Assembly (NCBI RefSeq): GCF_000023225.1
Contig: NC_013173.1
Span: 1,800,501 to 1,864,500, forward strand
Length of the DNA stretch: 64,000 nt
From: Desulfomicrobium baculatum DSM 4028
GTDB lineage: Bacteria; Desulfobacterota; Desulfovibrionia; Desulfovibrionales; Desulfomicrobiaceae
Direction of reading: 5' to 3'
Both the position numbers and the translations under genes were made by a program. This document shows positions 55,839-64,000 of this stretch, in pieces (the first letter of the stretch is position 1; each line of letters starts with the position of its first letter). Under the pieces are notes generated by a model that searched no databases, was not told where the DNA came from, and worked only from the letters and a program-made list of their open reading frames with translations.

Positions 55839-58800
55839 ATGTATAGACCACACCTGCTTGTAGAAGAGCGCGACGCCTGCGCCATCATCGCCTTCGTGGA
55901 CAAACGCGGCCGCGCCACGCACGCCAATATAGTCAAGACCATCGACGCCCTCAAAAAAATGGCCCACCGCTCCGGCGACATCAACAGCGAAGGCGACGGC
56001 TGCGGCATCCTGACCGACATTCCGCGCTCCCTCTGGGGACAGCGTCTGCAGGCGGCGGGGCTGAGCCGTCACTTGAGCGAAAGCCGGGGCTTTTTCGTCG
56101 GCCATTTTTTCCTGCCCCCGGACGGCAGGCTCGATGAACTCAAAGGCCGCATCCGCGCCATGCTGACCGCATCCGGCGCGGAAACGCTGCTGGAAGTGGA
56201 TGACCAGATGCACGCCGCCGAGCTTGGCCCCATGGCCCGGGTCGAAGCGCCCCGCTTCCTGCAGATCTGCGGTCTGGTCCGCGACGAGACCAGGCAGGAG
56301 GGAGCCAGACGCCTCTTCAACATCCAGATGGAACTGGAACAGAGCATGCCCGAAACGCATGTCTGTTCGCTCAGCCTGGACAGCGTCATTTACAAGCTGC
56401 GCGGCACGCCGGATCTTCTGATCCGGGTCTATCCGGACCTGCAGAACCCGGACAGCAAGTCGCTCATCACCCTCGGCCACAGCCGCTACTCCACCAACAC
56501 CCTACCCACTGCCGAGCGCGCCCAGCCCTTTTCCCTCCTGGGCCACAACGGCGAGATCAACACCATCGAGAAACTGCGCAGCTCGGCCCGGGCGCTCGGC
56601 ATCATCCCCACGCCCGGCGGCAGCGACTCCCAGGATCTGAACCGCATCCTTGAAGGCCTCATCCACCTGCACGGATTCGAGTTCATGGAAGCCCTCGAAA
56701 TGGTCTTTCCGGCCATCCACACCGAAGTCGAGCGCATGCCCGCCGAGCTTGGCCGCATGTACGGCTTCTACCGCTGGTTCTTCGCTCCCTCGGCACAGGG
56801 CCCGGCGGCCGTGGTCTCGCGCTTCGGCGACATGTGCATGGGCAGCGTCGACGCCCTGGGCCTTCGCCCACTGTGGTTCGGGGAGAGCGACTACGACTAT
56901 TTCCTGTCCTCGGAAAAAGGCGTGGTCGACCTGCAAAGCACCATCCACGACCCCCGCCCCCTGGCTCCGGGCGAAAAGATCGCCATCATCTCCGGCGCGG
57001 GCAAACGCGGCGAGGTGCTTGATTATTGCGCCGTGCAGCAGCGCCTGCTGCGCCTCTTCGAGCAGGGCCGCCTGACCCCGCTGGCAGGCAACCTGCACCG
57101 GGAGATCCCCGAATCCATCCTGAACTGCCCTGAAGGAGCCTGCCACGAACTGCGCCGCTTCTTCCAGGACAGGCCCGTGTTCGACGACCGGGAATGCCCG
57201 GCAACCACCGCCCTGCTGGCCGCTTTCGGCTGGCACAAGTACGATCAGGACATGCGCAAGCATGTCGCGGCGACTGGCAAGGGACCCATCGGCTCCATGG
57301 GCCATCAGGGACCGCTGGCCTGCATGGACACCGAGGGCCTGTCCAATGTCAGCGATTATTTCAAAGAAAATGTGGCCGTGGTCACCAATCCGGCCATCGA
57401 CCGCGAACGCGAGGCCGAACACTTCTCCACCGCCGTCATCCTCGGTGACCGCCCGGACAACCCGGACCGCCCGCCCGTGGGCCTGCGCCTCAAAACCCCC
57501 ATCCTGCTCGGAGGCGAGTTCACCCCGGCCCTGTCCTCCCTGGACATCCTGGCCGTGTGCCGCGAGCACGGCACGCACACCCTCGAACAGGTTCTCGACT
57601 TTTTCACCGCCCAGCAGCGCGACCCCTCGCGCATGGCCATCCTCGACGCGACCTACGTTCCGGACCAGGGGCTGGCCGCGCGGCTTGCAGAGCTTGAAGG
57701 CGAAGCATCGCAGGCCGTCGAGGCCGGAGCCGCCATCCTCGTGCTGGACGACAGCGCATGCTTCGTGGACGGGCGGGTCTACATCGACCCCGGCCTGGCC
57801 ACGGCCCGGCTGCACAGCGCCGCCGAAGCGGGCCGCATCCCGCGCCTGCCATCGCTGGTCGTGCGCAGCGGGGCCATCCGCAACCTGCACGACATCATGT
57901 TCGTGCTCGGCCTCGGCGCGGCGGCGGTCAATCCCTACATGCTCTGGAAGCAGGCCTATGCCCAGGCTGAAAGCGCCGAAGGGCTGCAGCGCACCCTCTC
58001 CAATACCCTGACGGCGCTGCAGACGGGCGTGGAAAAGATCATGTCCACCATGGGCATCCACGAGCTGTGCGGTTACGGCCGCATCTTCTCGTCCATCGGC
58101 CTCAAAAAAGAGCTGGAGGAAATTTTCGGCTGCTCCAATTTCTGTTCGTCCACGTCCTCGGGGCTTGGCTACGCCGAACTCGAAACCCAGGGCCGCAGGC
58201 GGGTGGCGCTAGTCCGGGAGGGCCTGGAACGCAAGCTGCAATCCGACCCCAAGCGCAACGCCAAGGTCGGCAAGATCCTGCGTTCCGTGGCCGTGGGCAA
58301 GACCGGATATCTGCAGATGGCCGAGGGGCTGGCCGAGGTGGACCGGGACAATCCCGTCGGGCTGCGCCATCTCCTGGACATCAGGACCCGCGACGCCGCC
58401 CCCCTGCCCCTTGAAAACGTGGACATCTCCATCGGCTCGCACGCCATGCCGCTTCTGATCTGCGCCATGTCTTTCGGCTCCCAGGGGGAAAGCTCGTTTC
58501 GGGCCTATGCCGAGGCCGCGCGCAAGGTGAATATCATCTGCATGAACGGCGAGGGCGGCGAAATTCCGGACATGCTCGGCAAGTACCGGGAGAATCGCGG
58601 ACAACAGGTCGCCTCGGGGCGTTTCGGCGTGTCCATGGAGCTGCTCAACTCCTCGAATTACCTGGAAATAAAAGTCGGCCAGGGCGCCAAGCCCGGCGAG
58701 GGCGGCCACCTGCCCGGCTCCAAGGTCACGGACATGGTGGCCCAGGCTCGGCACTGCAAGCCCGGCATCGCGCTCATCTCACCGTCCAACCATCACGACA

Positions 58801-60398
58801 TCTATTCCATCGAAGACCTCTGCCAGATCATCACGGAGCTGAAAACCGCGAACCCTTTTGCGCGCATCTCCGTAAAAATCCCGGTCACCAGCGGCGTGGC
58901 GACCATCGCCGTGGGCGTGGCCAAGGCCGGGGCGCACATCGTCAACATCAGCGGCTTCGAGGGCGGCACGGGAGCTGCCCGTGAACACGCCAAGAAGTAT
59001 GTCGGCCTGCCCGTGGAGATCGGCGTGACCCAGGCCCACAGGGGGCTGGTGGAAGCCGGCCTGCGCCATCAGGTCGAGCTCTGGTGCGACGGCGGCGTGC
59101 GTTCCGGGGCGGACGTGGTCAAGCTCATCTGCCTCGGCGCGGACCGGGTCGGGGTCGGCACTGTCGCCCTCATGGGCGTAGGCTGCATCAGCTGCGAGCA
59201 GTGCCACCTGGACGTCTGCCCGCGCGGCATCTCCACCCAGCTGCGCTCCGTGGAAGAGGCCACGAAGCGCGGCCTGAAACTCTTCAAACCCCTGCAAGGC
59301 GAGGTCGAAGCCGAGAACCTGGCCCGCCTGCTGCGCGCCTTCGGCGATCAGATCCGCCACATCCTGGCCGGGCTTGGCGAAAAGCGGCTGTCCGACCTGG
59401 TTGGACGCACGGACCTGCTCGTGCAGGCCAGGGGCCGCGAATTGACGGACCTGACCGACCTGCTCATTCCTGCGCCTATGGACTCGGTCACGTCCTACTG
59501 CCCGGTACCGCGCATCGTGCGCAGGCCGCTCGACAACCTGACCCGGCTCATCTCCGACATGGCCCTGTCCACCCTTGGGCAGGAGTGCGGATTTGTGCAG
59601 TACAAAGAGGAGAATGTACGCTCCGTGGACCGGGCCGTGGGCACGTACCTGGCCGGGGCCATGGTCCGGGAGCGCTCGGAAGGCGACCGGGGCAAGGTGG
59701 AGTTGCTGCTGACCTCCTCGGTACCCGGCAACGGCCTGTGCGCCTTCAATATCGACGGAATCGGCACCGTGGTCGAGGGCGGCGGCCAGGACGGCATCGC
59801 CAAGGGCTCGCGCGGCGGCGAGGTCTGCATTTTGAAAGGGGTCAACATCCTGGGCCAGCGCGTGGACGGGTCCGTGGGCAAGTCCCTGGCCTACGGGGCG
59901 CTTTCGGGCACGGTCATGGTCCAGAACCAGGCCGACTCGCGGGCCTGCGTGCGCATGTCCGGGGCCGACGCCATCTTCGGCGGCCGCATCACCGCGCCCG
60001 TGCGCGACGACCTGGGCAACATCGCCTCGCGCGCCCACCTGAAGGGCTTCGCCTTCGAGTACATGACCGGAGGCCGCGCCGTGGTCCTGGGAGATCCCGG
60101 CCCGTGGATGTGCGCGGGCATGACCGGCGGGGTCGTCTACCAGTGCCTGTACCCCGAATGGAACTTCGGGAGGGAGAATCTTGAGCGCCGCTTCTCAAGC
60201 GGCGCGCATGTGGTCATCCGAGGCCTGGACGCGGACGACGCGGCGCAGGTGCGGGAGTTGCTGGACAAGTACGTACGCACCCTCAAACAGAGCTTCCAGA
60301 ATGATGAGGCGCAAATCGTGCAGGGCCTGGCGGAAGAGGCCGAAAAGCGGTTCGTCAAGATCGTGCCGGGATCCGGCACAGGCATCAAGCCGGAATAG
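55839..60398 (+). CDS. gltB: Glutamate synthase large subunit
   Basis: This 1519-residue enzyme makes glutamate from 2-oxoglutarate and glutamine. The N-terminal glutaminase nucleophile is Cys14 (EERDACAIIAFVDKRG), implying a 13-residue propeptide. A central domain follows, then the FMN barrel (INGEG-type segments such as ICMNGEGGEIPD, GFEGGTGAAREHAKK). The [3Fe-4S] motif is CISCEQCHLDVCPRG, and the C-terminal GXGXG beta-helix ends near residue 1480. GGGAG precedes the ATG at 55839; the upstream ATG at 55797 has no ribosome site. No gltD follows, so it may use ferredoxin or a distant small subunit. Confidence 0.95.
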   Translation: MYRPHLLVEERDACAIIAFVDKRGRATHANIVKTIDALKKMAHRSGDINSEGDGCGILTDIPRSLWGQRLQAAGLSRHLSESRGFFVGHFFLPPDGRLDELKGRIRAMLTASGAETLLEVDDQMHAAELGPMARVEAPRFLQICGLVRDETRQEGARRLFNIQMELEQSMPETHVCSLSLDSVIYKLRGTPDLLIRVYPDLQNPDSKSLITLGHSRYSTNTLPTAERAQPFSLLGHNGEINTIEKLRSSARALGIIPTPGGSDSQDLNRILEGLIHLHGFEFMEALEMVFPAIHTEVERMPAELGRMYGFYRWFFAPSAQGPAAVVSRFGDMCMGSVDALGLRPLWFGESDYDYFLSSEKGVVDLQSTIHDPRPLAPGEKIAIISGAGKRGEVLDYCAVQQRLLRLFEQGRLTPLAGNLHREIPESILNCPEGACHELRRFFQDRPVFDDRECPATTALLAAFGWHKYDQDMRKHVAATGKGPIGSMGHQGPLACMDTEGLSNVSDYFKENVAVVTNPAIDREREAEHFSTAVILGDRPDNPDRPPVGLRLKTPILLGGEFTPALSSLDILAVCREHGTHTLEQVLDFFTAQQRDPSRMAILDATYVPDQGLAARLAELEGEASQAVEAGAAILVLDDSACFVDGRVYIDPGLATARLHSAAEAGRIPRLPSLVVRSGAIRNLHDIMFVLGLGAAAVNPYMLWKQAYAQAESAEGLQRTLSNTLTALQTGVEKIMSTMGIHELCGYGRIFSSIGLKKELEEIFGCSNFCSSTSSGLGYAELETQGRRRVALVREGLERKLQSDPKRNAKVGKILRSVAVGKTGYLQMAEGLAEVDRDNPVGLRHLLDIRTRDAAPLPLENVDISIGSHAMPLLICAMSFGSQGESSFRAYAEAARKVNIICMNGEGGEIPDMLGKYRENRGQQVASGRFGVSMELLNSSNYLEIKVGQGAKPGEGGHLPGSKVTDMVAQARHCKPGIALISPSNHHDIYSIEDLCQIITELKTANPFARISVKIPVTSGVATIAVGVAKAGAHIVNISGFEGGTGAAREHAKKYVGLPVEIGVTQAHRGLVEAGLRHQVELWCDGGVRSGADVVKLICLGADRVGVGTVALMGVGCISCEQCHLDVCPRGISTQLRSVEEATKRGLKLFKPLQGEVEAENLARLLRAFGDQIRHILAGLGEKRLSDLVGRTDLLVQARGRELTDLTDLLIPAPMDSVTSYCPVPRIVRRPLDNLTRLISDMALSTLGQECGFVQYKEENVRSVDRAVGTYLAGAMVRERSEGDRGKVELLLTSSVPGNGLCAFNIDGIGTVVEGGGQDGIAKGSRGGEVCILKGVNILGQRVDGSVGKSLAYGALSGTVMVQNQADSRACVRMSGADAIFGGRITAPVRDDLGNIASRAHLKGFAFEYMTGGRAVVLGDPGPWMCAGMTGGVVYQCLYPEWNFGRENLERRFSSGAHVVIRGLDADDAAQVRELLDKYVRTLKQSFQNDEAQIVQGLAEEAEKRFVKIVPGSGTGIKPE

Positions 60399-60401
60399 GA
60401 A

Positions 60402-60432
60402 AAAGGCGCCGGGAGTGTTTCCTGGCGCCTTT
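60402..60432. terminator. Terminator after gltB
   Basis: A 9-bp stem (AAAGGCGCC with GGCGCCTTT) closes a 13-base loop three bases after the gltB stop. Short A/T tracts on both sides allow it to serve the convergent small gene as well. Confidence 0.75.
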
Positions 60433-60444
60433 ATCCGCTGAATT

Positions 60445-60609
60445 TCATAACGGCAGTCCGGTGATCACCACCGCCACCGCCAGCAAAAACGGCAGAATGA
60501 GCGCGGCTCCCAGCAGCCTGCGATCCGCCGCATCTTGTACGCAACCCGCGCAGTGATTAGTATCCCCGGACAGACGCGTCCCGCATTTGGGACAAAATCG
60601 TGCAGCCAT
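60445..60609 (-). CDS. 54-aa zinc-ribbon membrane protein
   Basis: This very small protein begins MAARFCPKCGTRLSG and has two Cys pairs (Cys6/9 and Cys20/23) forming a zinc ribbon. One membrane helix follows at about residues 32-51 (LLGAALILPFLLAVAVVI). GGGAGGG lies four to five bases before the ATG at 60609. It converges with gltB. No function is known for such ribbon-plus-helix proteins; the ribosome site and Cys spacing support a real gene. Confidence 0.75.
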   Translation of the reverse strand: MAARFCPKCGTRLSGDTNHCAGCVQDAADRRLLGAALILPFLLAVAVVITGLPL

Positions 60610-60768
60610 GACGCCCTCCCTTTTTTTTAAGGACGATCATAGCTTGCAAATTTGGCCTGTTGAATACGCAGTCACCGCACAATATTTACAAAGCAAATAC
60701 AGAAAAACACGTAGCCAACGGACTGGAAGAAGAATCAACCCGCCGGGCCCTTCTCCCGCTCGTTTCGG

Positions 60769-63700
60769 CTATGAACGGCTTGCCCGGCCCGACAAAACGG
60801 CGTCGATGGCCCGGGTCAGGTCTTTCATTCCGACCGGCTTGGCCACATACCCATCCATCCCGGCCGCCAGGAAGATTTCCTTTTCTCCGTCCATGGCAAA
60901 GGCCGTCAGGGCGATGATGGGAATGCTTCTCTTGTCGCCAAGGCCCGGATCGCTGCGGATGATCCGGGTCGCCTCGACGCCGTCCATGCCGGGCATCTGA
61001 ACGTCCATGAGCACCAGGCCGAAATCCTGTTCCCGGAGCAAGGAGACCGCCTCGTGCCCGGTGCGAGCGACGCTGACCTCGTACCCGGCCCGCGTAAGCA
61101 GGGCGCGCGTGGCGAAAATGGTGACCTCGTCGTCCTCGGCCAGGAGGATGCGCACCGGACGCGAAGGCGATGGAACTTCGCCTAACGCTTCCGGAACAGT
61201 CGTGGCACCAGGCGCTGTTTTGAAGGACAGGCTGAACGAGAATGTGGTGCCGCAGCCGGGTTCGCTCTCCACGGCCATGGTGCCGCCCATGAGGGCGATC
61301 AACCGCTTGGTGATGGCCAGACCGAGGCCCGCGCCCTGATGATCGCGGGTGAACCCCCTGGTGACCTGGCTGAAGGGCTGGAACAGGGCGGAAAGGGCCG
61401 CGTCCTCGATGCCTCGTCCGGAGTCCGCTACCGAGAACAATACCCGGACGCTGTCGCTCTCGTGCGACGGCAAGGGGTGGGCCTCGACGGCAACGAACCC
61501 CTTGGTCGTGAACTTGAAGGCGTTGCCGATCAGGTTCATGAGCACCTGCTGGAAGCGCACAGAGTCCCCGACGACGAATTCTGGAAGCGCAGGGTCGAAA
61601 TGATGCCGAAACTCCAGCCCGGCCTGCATGGCGATGGGATTGAAGAGATCGACGCTCTGCCCAAGCGCGTCCCGGAGGTTGAACGGTTCGATGCGCATCT
61701 GCATCTTGCCCGCCTCCACCCTCGACAGGTCGAGGATGTCGGACAACAGCCGTGTCAGCCGGCCCGTGGCCTGCAAAGCCATGGCGCAGGTCCTGTGCTG
61801 CTCCTCGTCCCGCGCCCCGGACTCCAGAAGCTGGATCATGCCCATGATGCCGTTCAAGGGGGTGCGAATCTCGTGGCTCATATTGGCCAGGAACTCCGAT
61901 TTGGCCAGACTGGCGGCTTCGGCGGCCTCCTTGGCCTTGACCAGCTCGTTCTCCATGCGCTTGCGCTGATCGATGTCCACATGGGTGCCGACCATGCGTA
62001 GCGGCCGCCCGGCGGCGTCCCATTCGACGACCTTGCCGCGGCTCATGACCCACTGCCAATCCCCGGCCTTGTTGCGAAGCCGGAATTCAAGGGCGAAGGG
62101 CTCGCCGCGCTCGATGTGGTCCAACTCGGTTCGCTTGGTCTTCTCGAAGTCATCGGGATGCAGGAGCTTTTCCCAGCCGGTGATATTGAGTTCGAGATCG
62201 CCCGGATCATACCCGAGCATGCCCAGGTAGCGCGGACTGAAATACACCTCACCCGTCTGAAAGTTCCAGTCCCAAAGGCCGTCACTGGAAGCTTCCAGAG
62301 CCAAAGCAAGGCGCTCCTCGCTCAGGCGCAGGGCCTCCTCGGAGCGCTTGCGCTCGGTGATGTCGATGCCGATGCCGGTGAAATAGATGCGGCCTTCAAG
62401 TTCCAGACGCACGGCGGTCAAGAAGAAGGGGATGCGCCGTCCGTCCTTGGTCTGAAGCTCGGCCTCCTCGGTGCCGATGCCCTCTTCAAGCACGCGCTCA
62501 ATGGCCCTGGCGACCTTCTGCTGAGAGGCGGGGTCGTCCCGGTACCAGTCCATGAGGTGCATGGCGCCAAGCTCCCGGTCCGAGTAGCCCGTCAGTTCGC
62601 AGTGCATCCTGTTCCAGCGCACCAGCCGCCCGTTTTGCTCGTACAGGTAGAGCAGGCCTGGAACGCTGTCGATGATCGCCTTGCTGAGGACGCGTTCGCG
62701 CTCCAGCTGCGCCTCGATGTACCTGCGCTCGGTTATGTCCAGGTTGATGCCCAGGATGCCGACCACCTCGCCCTGCATGACGATGGGCGCGCCCATGGAA
62801 TGAAAGATGCGATGCCGCCCGTCGGTCAGGACCAGAACCTCTTCCTGCTCGATGGTTTCCCCGGCATAGAGGCGGTCGTGCTTGGCCTTCCATTTCTCGG
62901 CATTGTGGGAATGCCTGGACTGGGCGTCGAAATTCGCTGAGCAGAAATCTCCCCAGTGCTCCTTGCTGAGTCGGCTCTGGATGATGCCTCGGCCATCCTT
63001 GTCCCGCGCCCAGAAGTCCACGGGCAGGTTTTCAAGCATGGAGGAAAGCATGGCTTCGCGCTGGGCGAGCTGGGTCCGGGCCTCTTTTTCTGCGGTAATG
63101 TCGGTGTCGTTCCCGCGATAGCCCAGGAGATTCCCCGCGCCATCAAGCAGCGGAAAGCCATTGGTGGAAAGCCAGATCTCGCGCCCATCCCGGGTGAGGG
63201 CCCGGTTTTCGAAATTCGTGAATTCCCCTCTTCGGCCAAAGACCTCAAAGGCCGCGGATTTGAAAGCCTCGCGCCCGTCCTCCGGATGCAGGTCGAAAAA
63301 GCTCATGCATCCGACGAGCTCTTCCGGGGCATACCCCAGAACGGAAGCCGAAGCATTGGAGACATAGATGAAGAGGCCGCCGGCATCCACTTCCCAGGTC
63401 ACGGTGCGGCTGTGTTCGGCGAGTTGCTCGAATCGGTCCTCGCTTTCGCGCAATGAGCGTTTGTAATTGCGGAAATGAACATGACTCGCGCCAAGGCCGG
63501 TCAGACCGAGCAGGCCGATGACCAGATGCGCGATGACGAGGTGCAGGCGTTGCTGCCCGGCGAGGCCAAGATAGGTTTGCAAAGGCACCGAGACACTGAT
63601 GCCCCCGATGACGTCTCCCTGGGCATAGCCCTGGGCAGCGTGACATTTGAGGCAGGGCGGGTCGGCGAAAAGCGGACGCATCAGCCTGAAGTACGGCTGT

Positions 63701-64000
63701 CCGTCGAAGCTCTGCCGGGTGGTTTCCTTGAGGCTTCCCTCGACGAACGACCGCAGGACCTTTGTTTCCCACTCGTCGGGCGCGTTCTCGGGGCGCAAGG
63801 GCTCAAGGCTTGTGATGTGCCCGCGCAGACCGTACTTCTCCTTCCCCAGTTCATGCACCTGACGCGTCATGTAGGCCGGATTGACCAGGGTCAGTTTTTC
63901 TCCGCCGGTGGTTTCAACGTCGCGTTGCGGGATATGCTTGAGATAGGGATTGGGCGGGGTGTTCTCCGATAGCGGCACATACACCCCTCCCTGCATGGCG
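60769..64000 (-). CDS. Membrane hybrid histidine kinase with c-heme (Tll0287/DUF3365-like) sensor, N-terminus cut
   Basis: At least 1075 residues are visible, with the start beyond the right edge. A periplasmic Tll0287/DUF3365-like domain has the heme motif CLKCH (visible residues 115-119) and GDVIGGISVSVPL. A membrane helix follows (about 149-172). Four PAS domains with PAC tails lie at about 180-690, HisKA with NMSHEIRTPLNG at about 700-765, HATPase with ADSGRGIED and GAGLGLAIT at about 810-920, and a receiver with LVLMDVQMPGMDG at about 950-1060. The bound heme suggests sensing of redox state or a small gas outside the membrane. A further N-terminal helix is expected upstream. Confidence 0.92.
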   Translation of the reverse strand, partial: AMQGGVYVPLSENTPPNPYLKHIPQRDVETTGGEKLTLVNPAYMTRQVHELGKEKYGLRGHITSLEPLRPENAPDEWETKVLRSFVEGSLKETTRQSFDGQPYFRLMRPLFADPPCLKCHAAQGYAQGDVIGGISVSVPLQTYLGLAGQQRLHLVIAHLVIGLLGLTGLGASHVHFRNYKRSLRESEDRFEQLAEHSRTVTWEVDAGGLFIYVSNASASVLGYAPEELVGCMSFFDLHPEDGREAFKSAAFEVFGRRGEFTNFENRALTRDGREIWLSTNGFPLLDGAGNLLGYRGNDTDITAEKEARTQLAQREAMLSSMLENLPVDFWARDKDGRGIIQSRLSKEHWGDFCSANFDAQSRHSHNAEKWKAKHDRLYAGETIEQEEVLVLTDGRHRIFHSMGAPIVMQGEVVGILGINLDITERRYIEAQLERERVLSKAIIDSVPGLLYLYEQNGRLVRWNRMHCELTGYSDRELGAMHLMDWYRDDPASQQKVARAIERVLEEGIGTEEAELQTKDGRRIPFFLTAVRLELEGRIYFTGIGIDITERKRSEEALRLSEERLALALEASSDGLWDWNFQTGEVYFSPRYLGMLGYDPGDLELNITGWEKLLHPDDFEKTKRTELDHIERGEPFALEFRLRNKAGDWQWVMSRGKVVEWDAAGRPLRMVGTHVDIDQRKRMENELVKAKEAAEAASLAKSEFLANMSHEIRTPLNGIMGMIQLLESGARDEEQHRTCAMALQATGRLTRLLSDILDLSRVEAGKMQMRIEPFNLRDALGQSVDLFNPIAMQAGLEFRHHFDPALPEFVVGDSVRFQQVLMNLIGNAFKFTTKGFVAVEAHPLPSHESDSVRVLFSVADSGRGIEDAALSALFQPFSQVTRGFTRDHQGAGLGLAITKRLIALMGGTMAVESEPGCGTTFSFSLSFKTAPGATTVPEALGEVPSPSRPVRILLAEDDEVTIFATRALLTRAGYEVSVARTGHEAVSLLREQDFGLVLMDVQMPGMDGVEATRIIRSDPGLGDKRSIPIIALTAFAMDGEKEIFLAAGMDGYVAKPVGMKDLTRAIDAVLSGRASRS

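Overview
The window (about 60% GC, no IS elements, prophage or CRISPR) looks like the chromosome of a sulfate- or sulfite-reducing deltaproteobacterium of the Desulfovibrionales (Desulfovibrio or Desulfomicrobium-like). The main reasons are an isethionate sulfite-lyase locus with a TRAP transporter, a double-FeoA Feo system, several multi-PAS hybrid kinases and a c-heme sensor kinase. The exact genus cannot be fixed from sequence reading alone.

Region 1 (1-9.7 kb) is an isethionate-use locus. islB (partial) and islA, a glycyl radical enzyme, run leftward. isiP and a fused isiQM TRAP transporter run rightward, followed by a degenerate amidohydrolase-fold protein, a TauE/SafE anion permease and a nucleoside phosphorylase. 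A 660-bp divergent spacer holds two good sigma-54 core promoters, one facing each way, and three copies of a 16-bp palindrome that look like enhancer-binding sites. Region 2 (9.8-18.5 kb) has a 50-aa membrane protein coupled to a NifU-like protein, a NarL-type two-component pair, rnk, a FemAB-type transferase behind a 22-codon ORF and terminator, a FlxA-like protein, an unknown protein, and a slipin/NfeD pair.

Region 3 (18.7-34.6 kb) is mostly housekeeping: tRNA-Leu(CAA), rsmG, fabD, argS, a SPOR protein, an agmatinase-family enzyme, an RNA m5U methyltransferase and an acyl-CoA synthetase. It continues with htpX behind a yybP-ykoY (Mn2+) riboswitch and terminator, an orphan flgE, a DapF-like racemase, uppP, a CYTH protein, an M29 aminopeptidase and an Hpt protein. 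Region 4 (34.7-44.2 kb) is iron: a Cys-rich DtxR-type regulator, feoA-feoB-feoA, and then, by 4-base overlap, two sugar-transferase-like proteins and an atypical aminoglycoside-phosphotransferase-fold protein. A SUI1/YciH protein coupled to a 1070-aa hybrid kinase follows.

Region 5 (44.2-64 kb) carries greA; ilvBN behind a valine-rich leader peptide and attenuator; a SLOG-like protein; an FAD-dependent dehydrogenase with a HAD phosphatase; a two-RCK potassium channel; an iron-type alcohol dehydrogenase; cysK-cysE; an HU-like protein; a 1519-aa glutamate synthase; a 54-aa zinc-ribbon membrane protein; and a hybrid kinase with a CxxCH heme motif that runs off the right edge.

The most rewarding places to look are the sigma-54 isethionate divergon, the metal-ligand-less amidohydrolase in it, the Mn riboswitch on htpX, the ilvBN leader, the small-ORF/terminator leader of the FemAB gene, and the Feo operon that continues into sugar-transferase genes.
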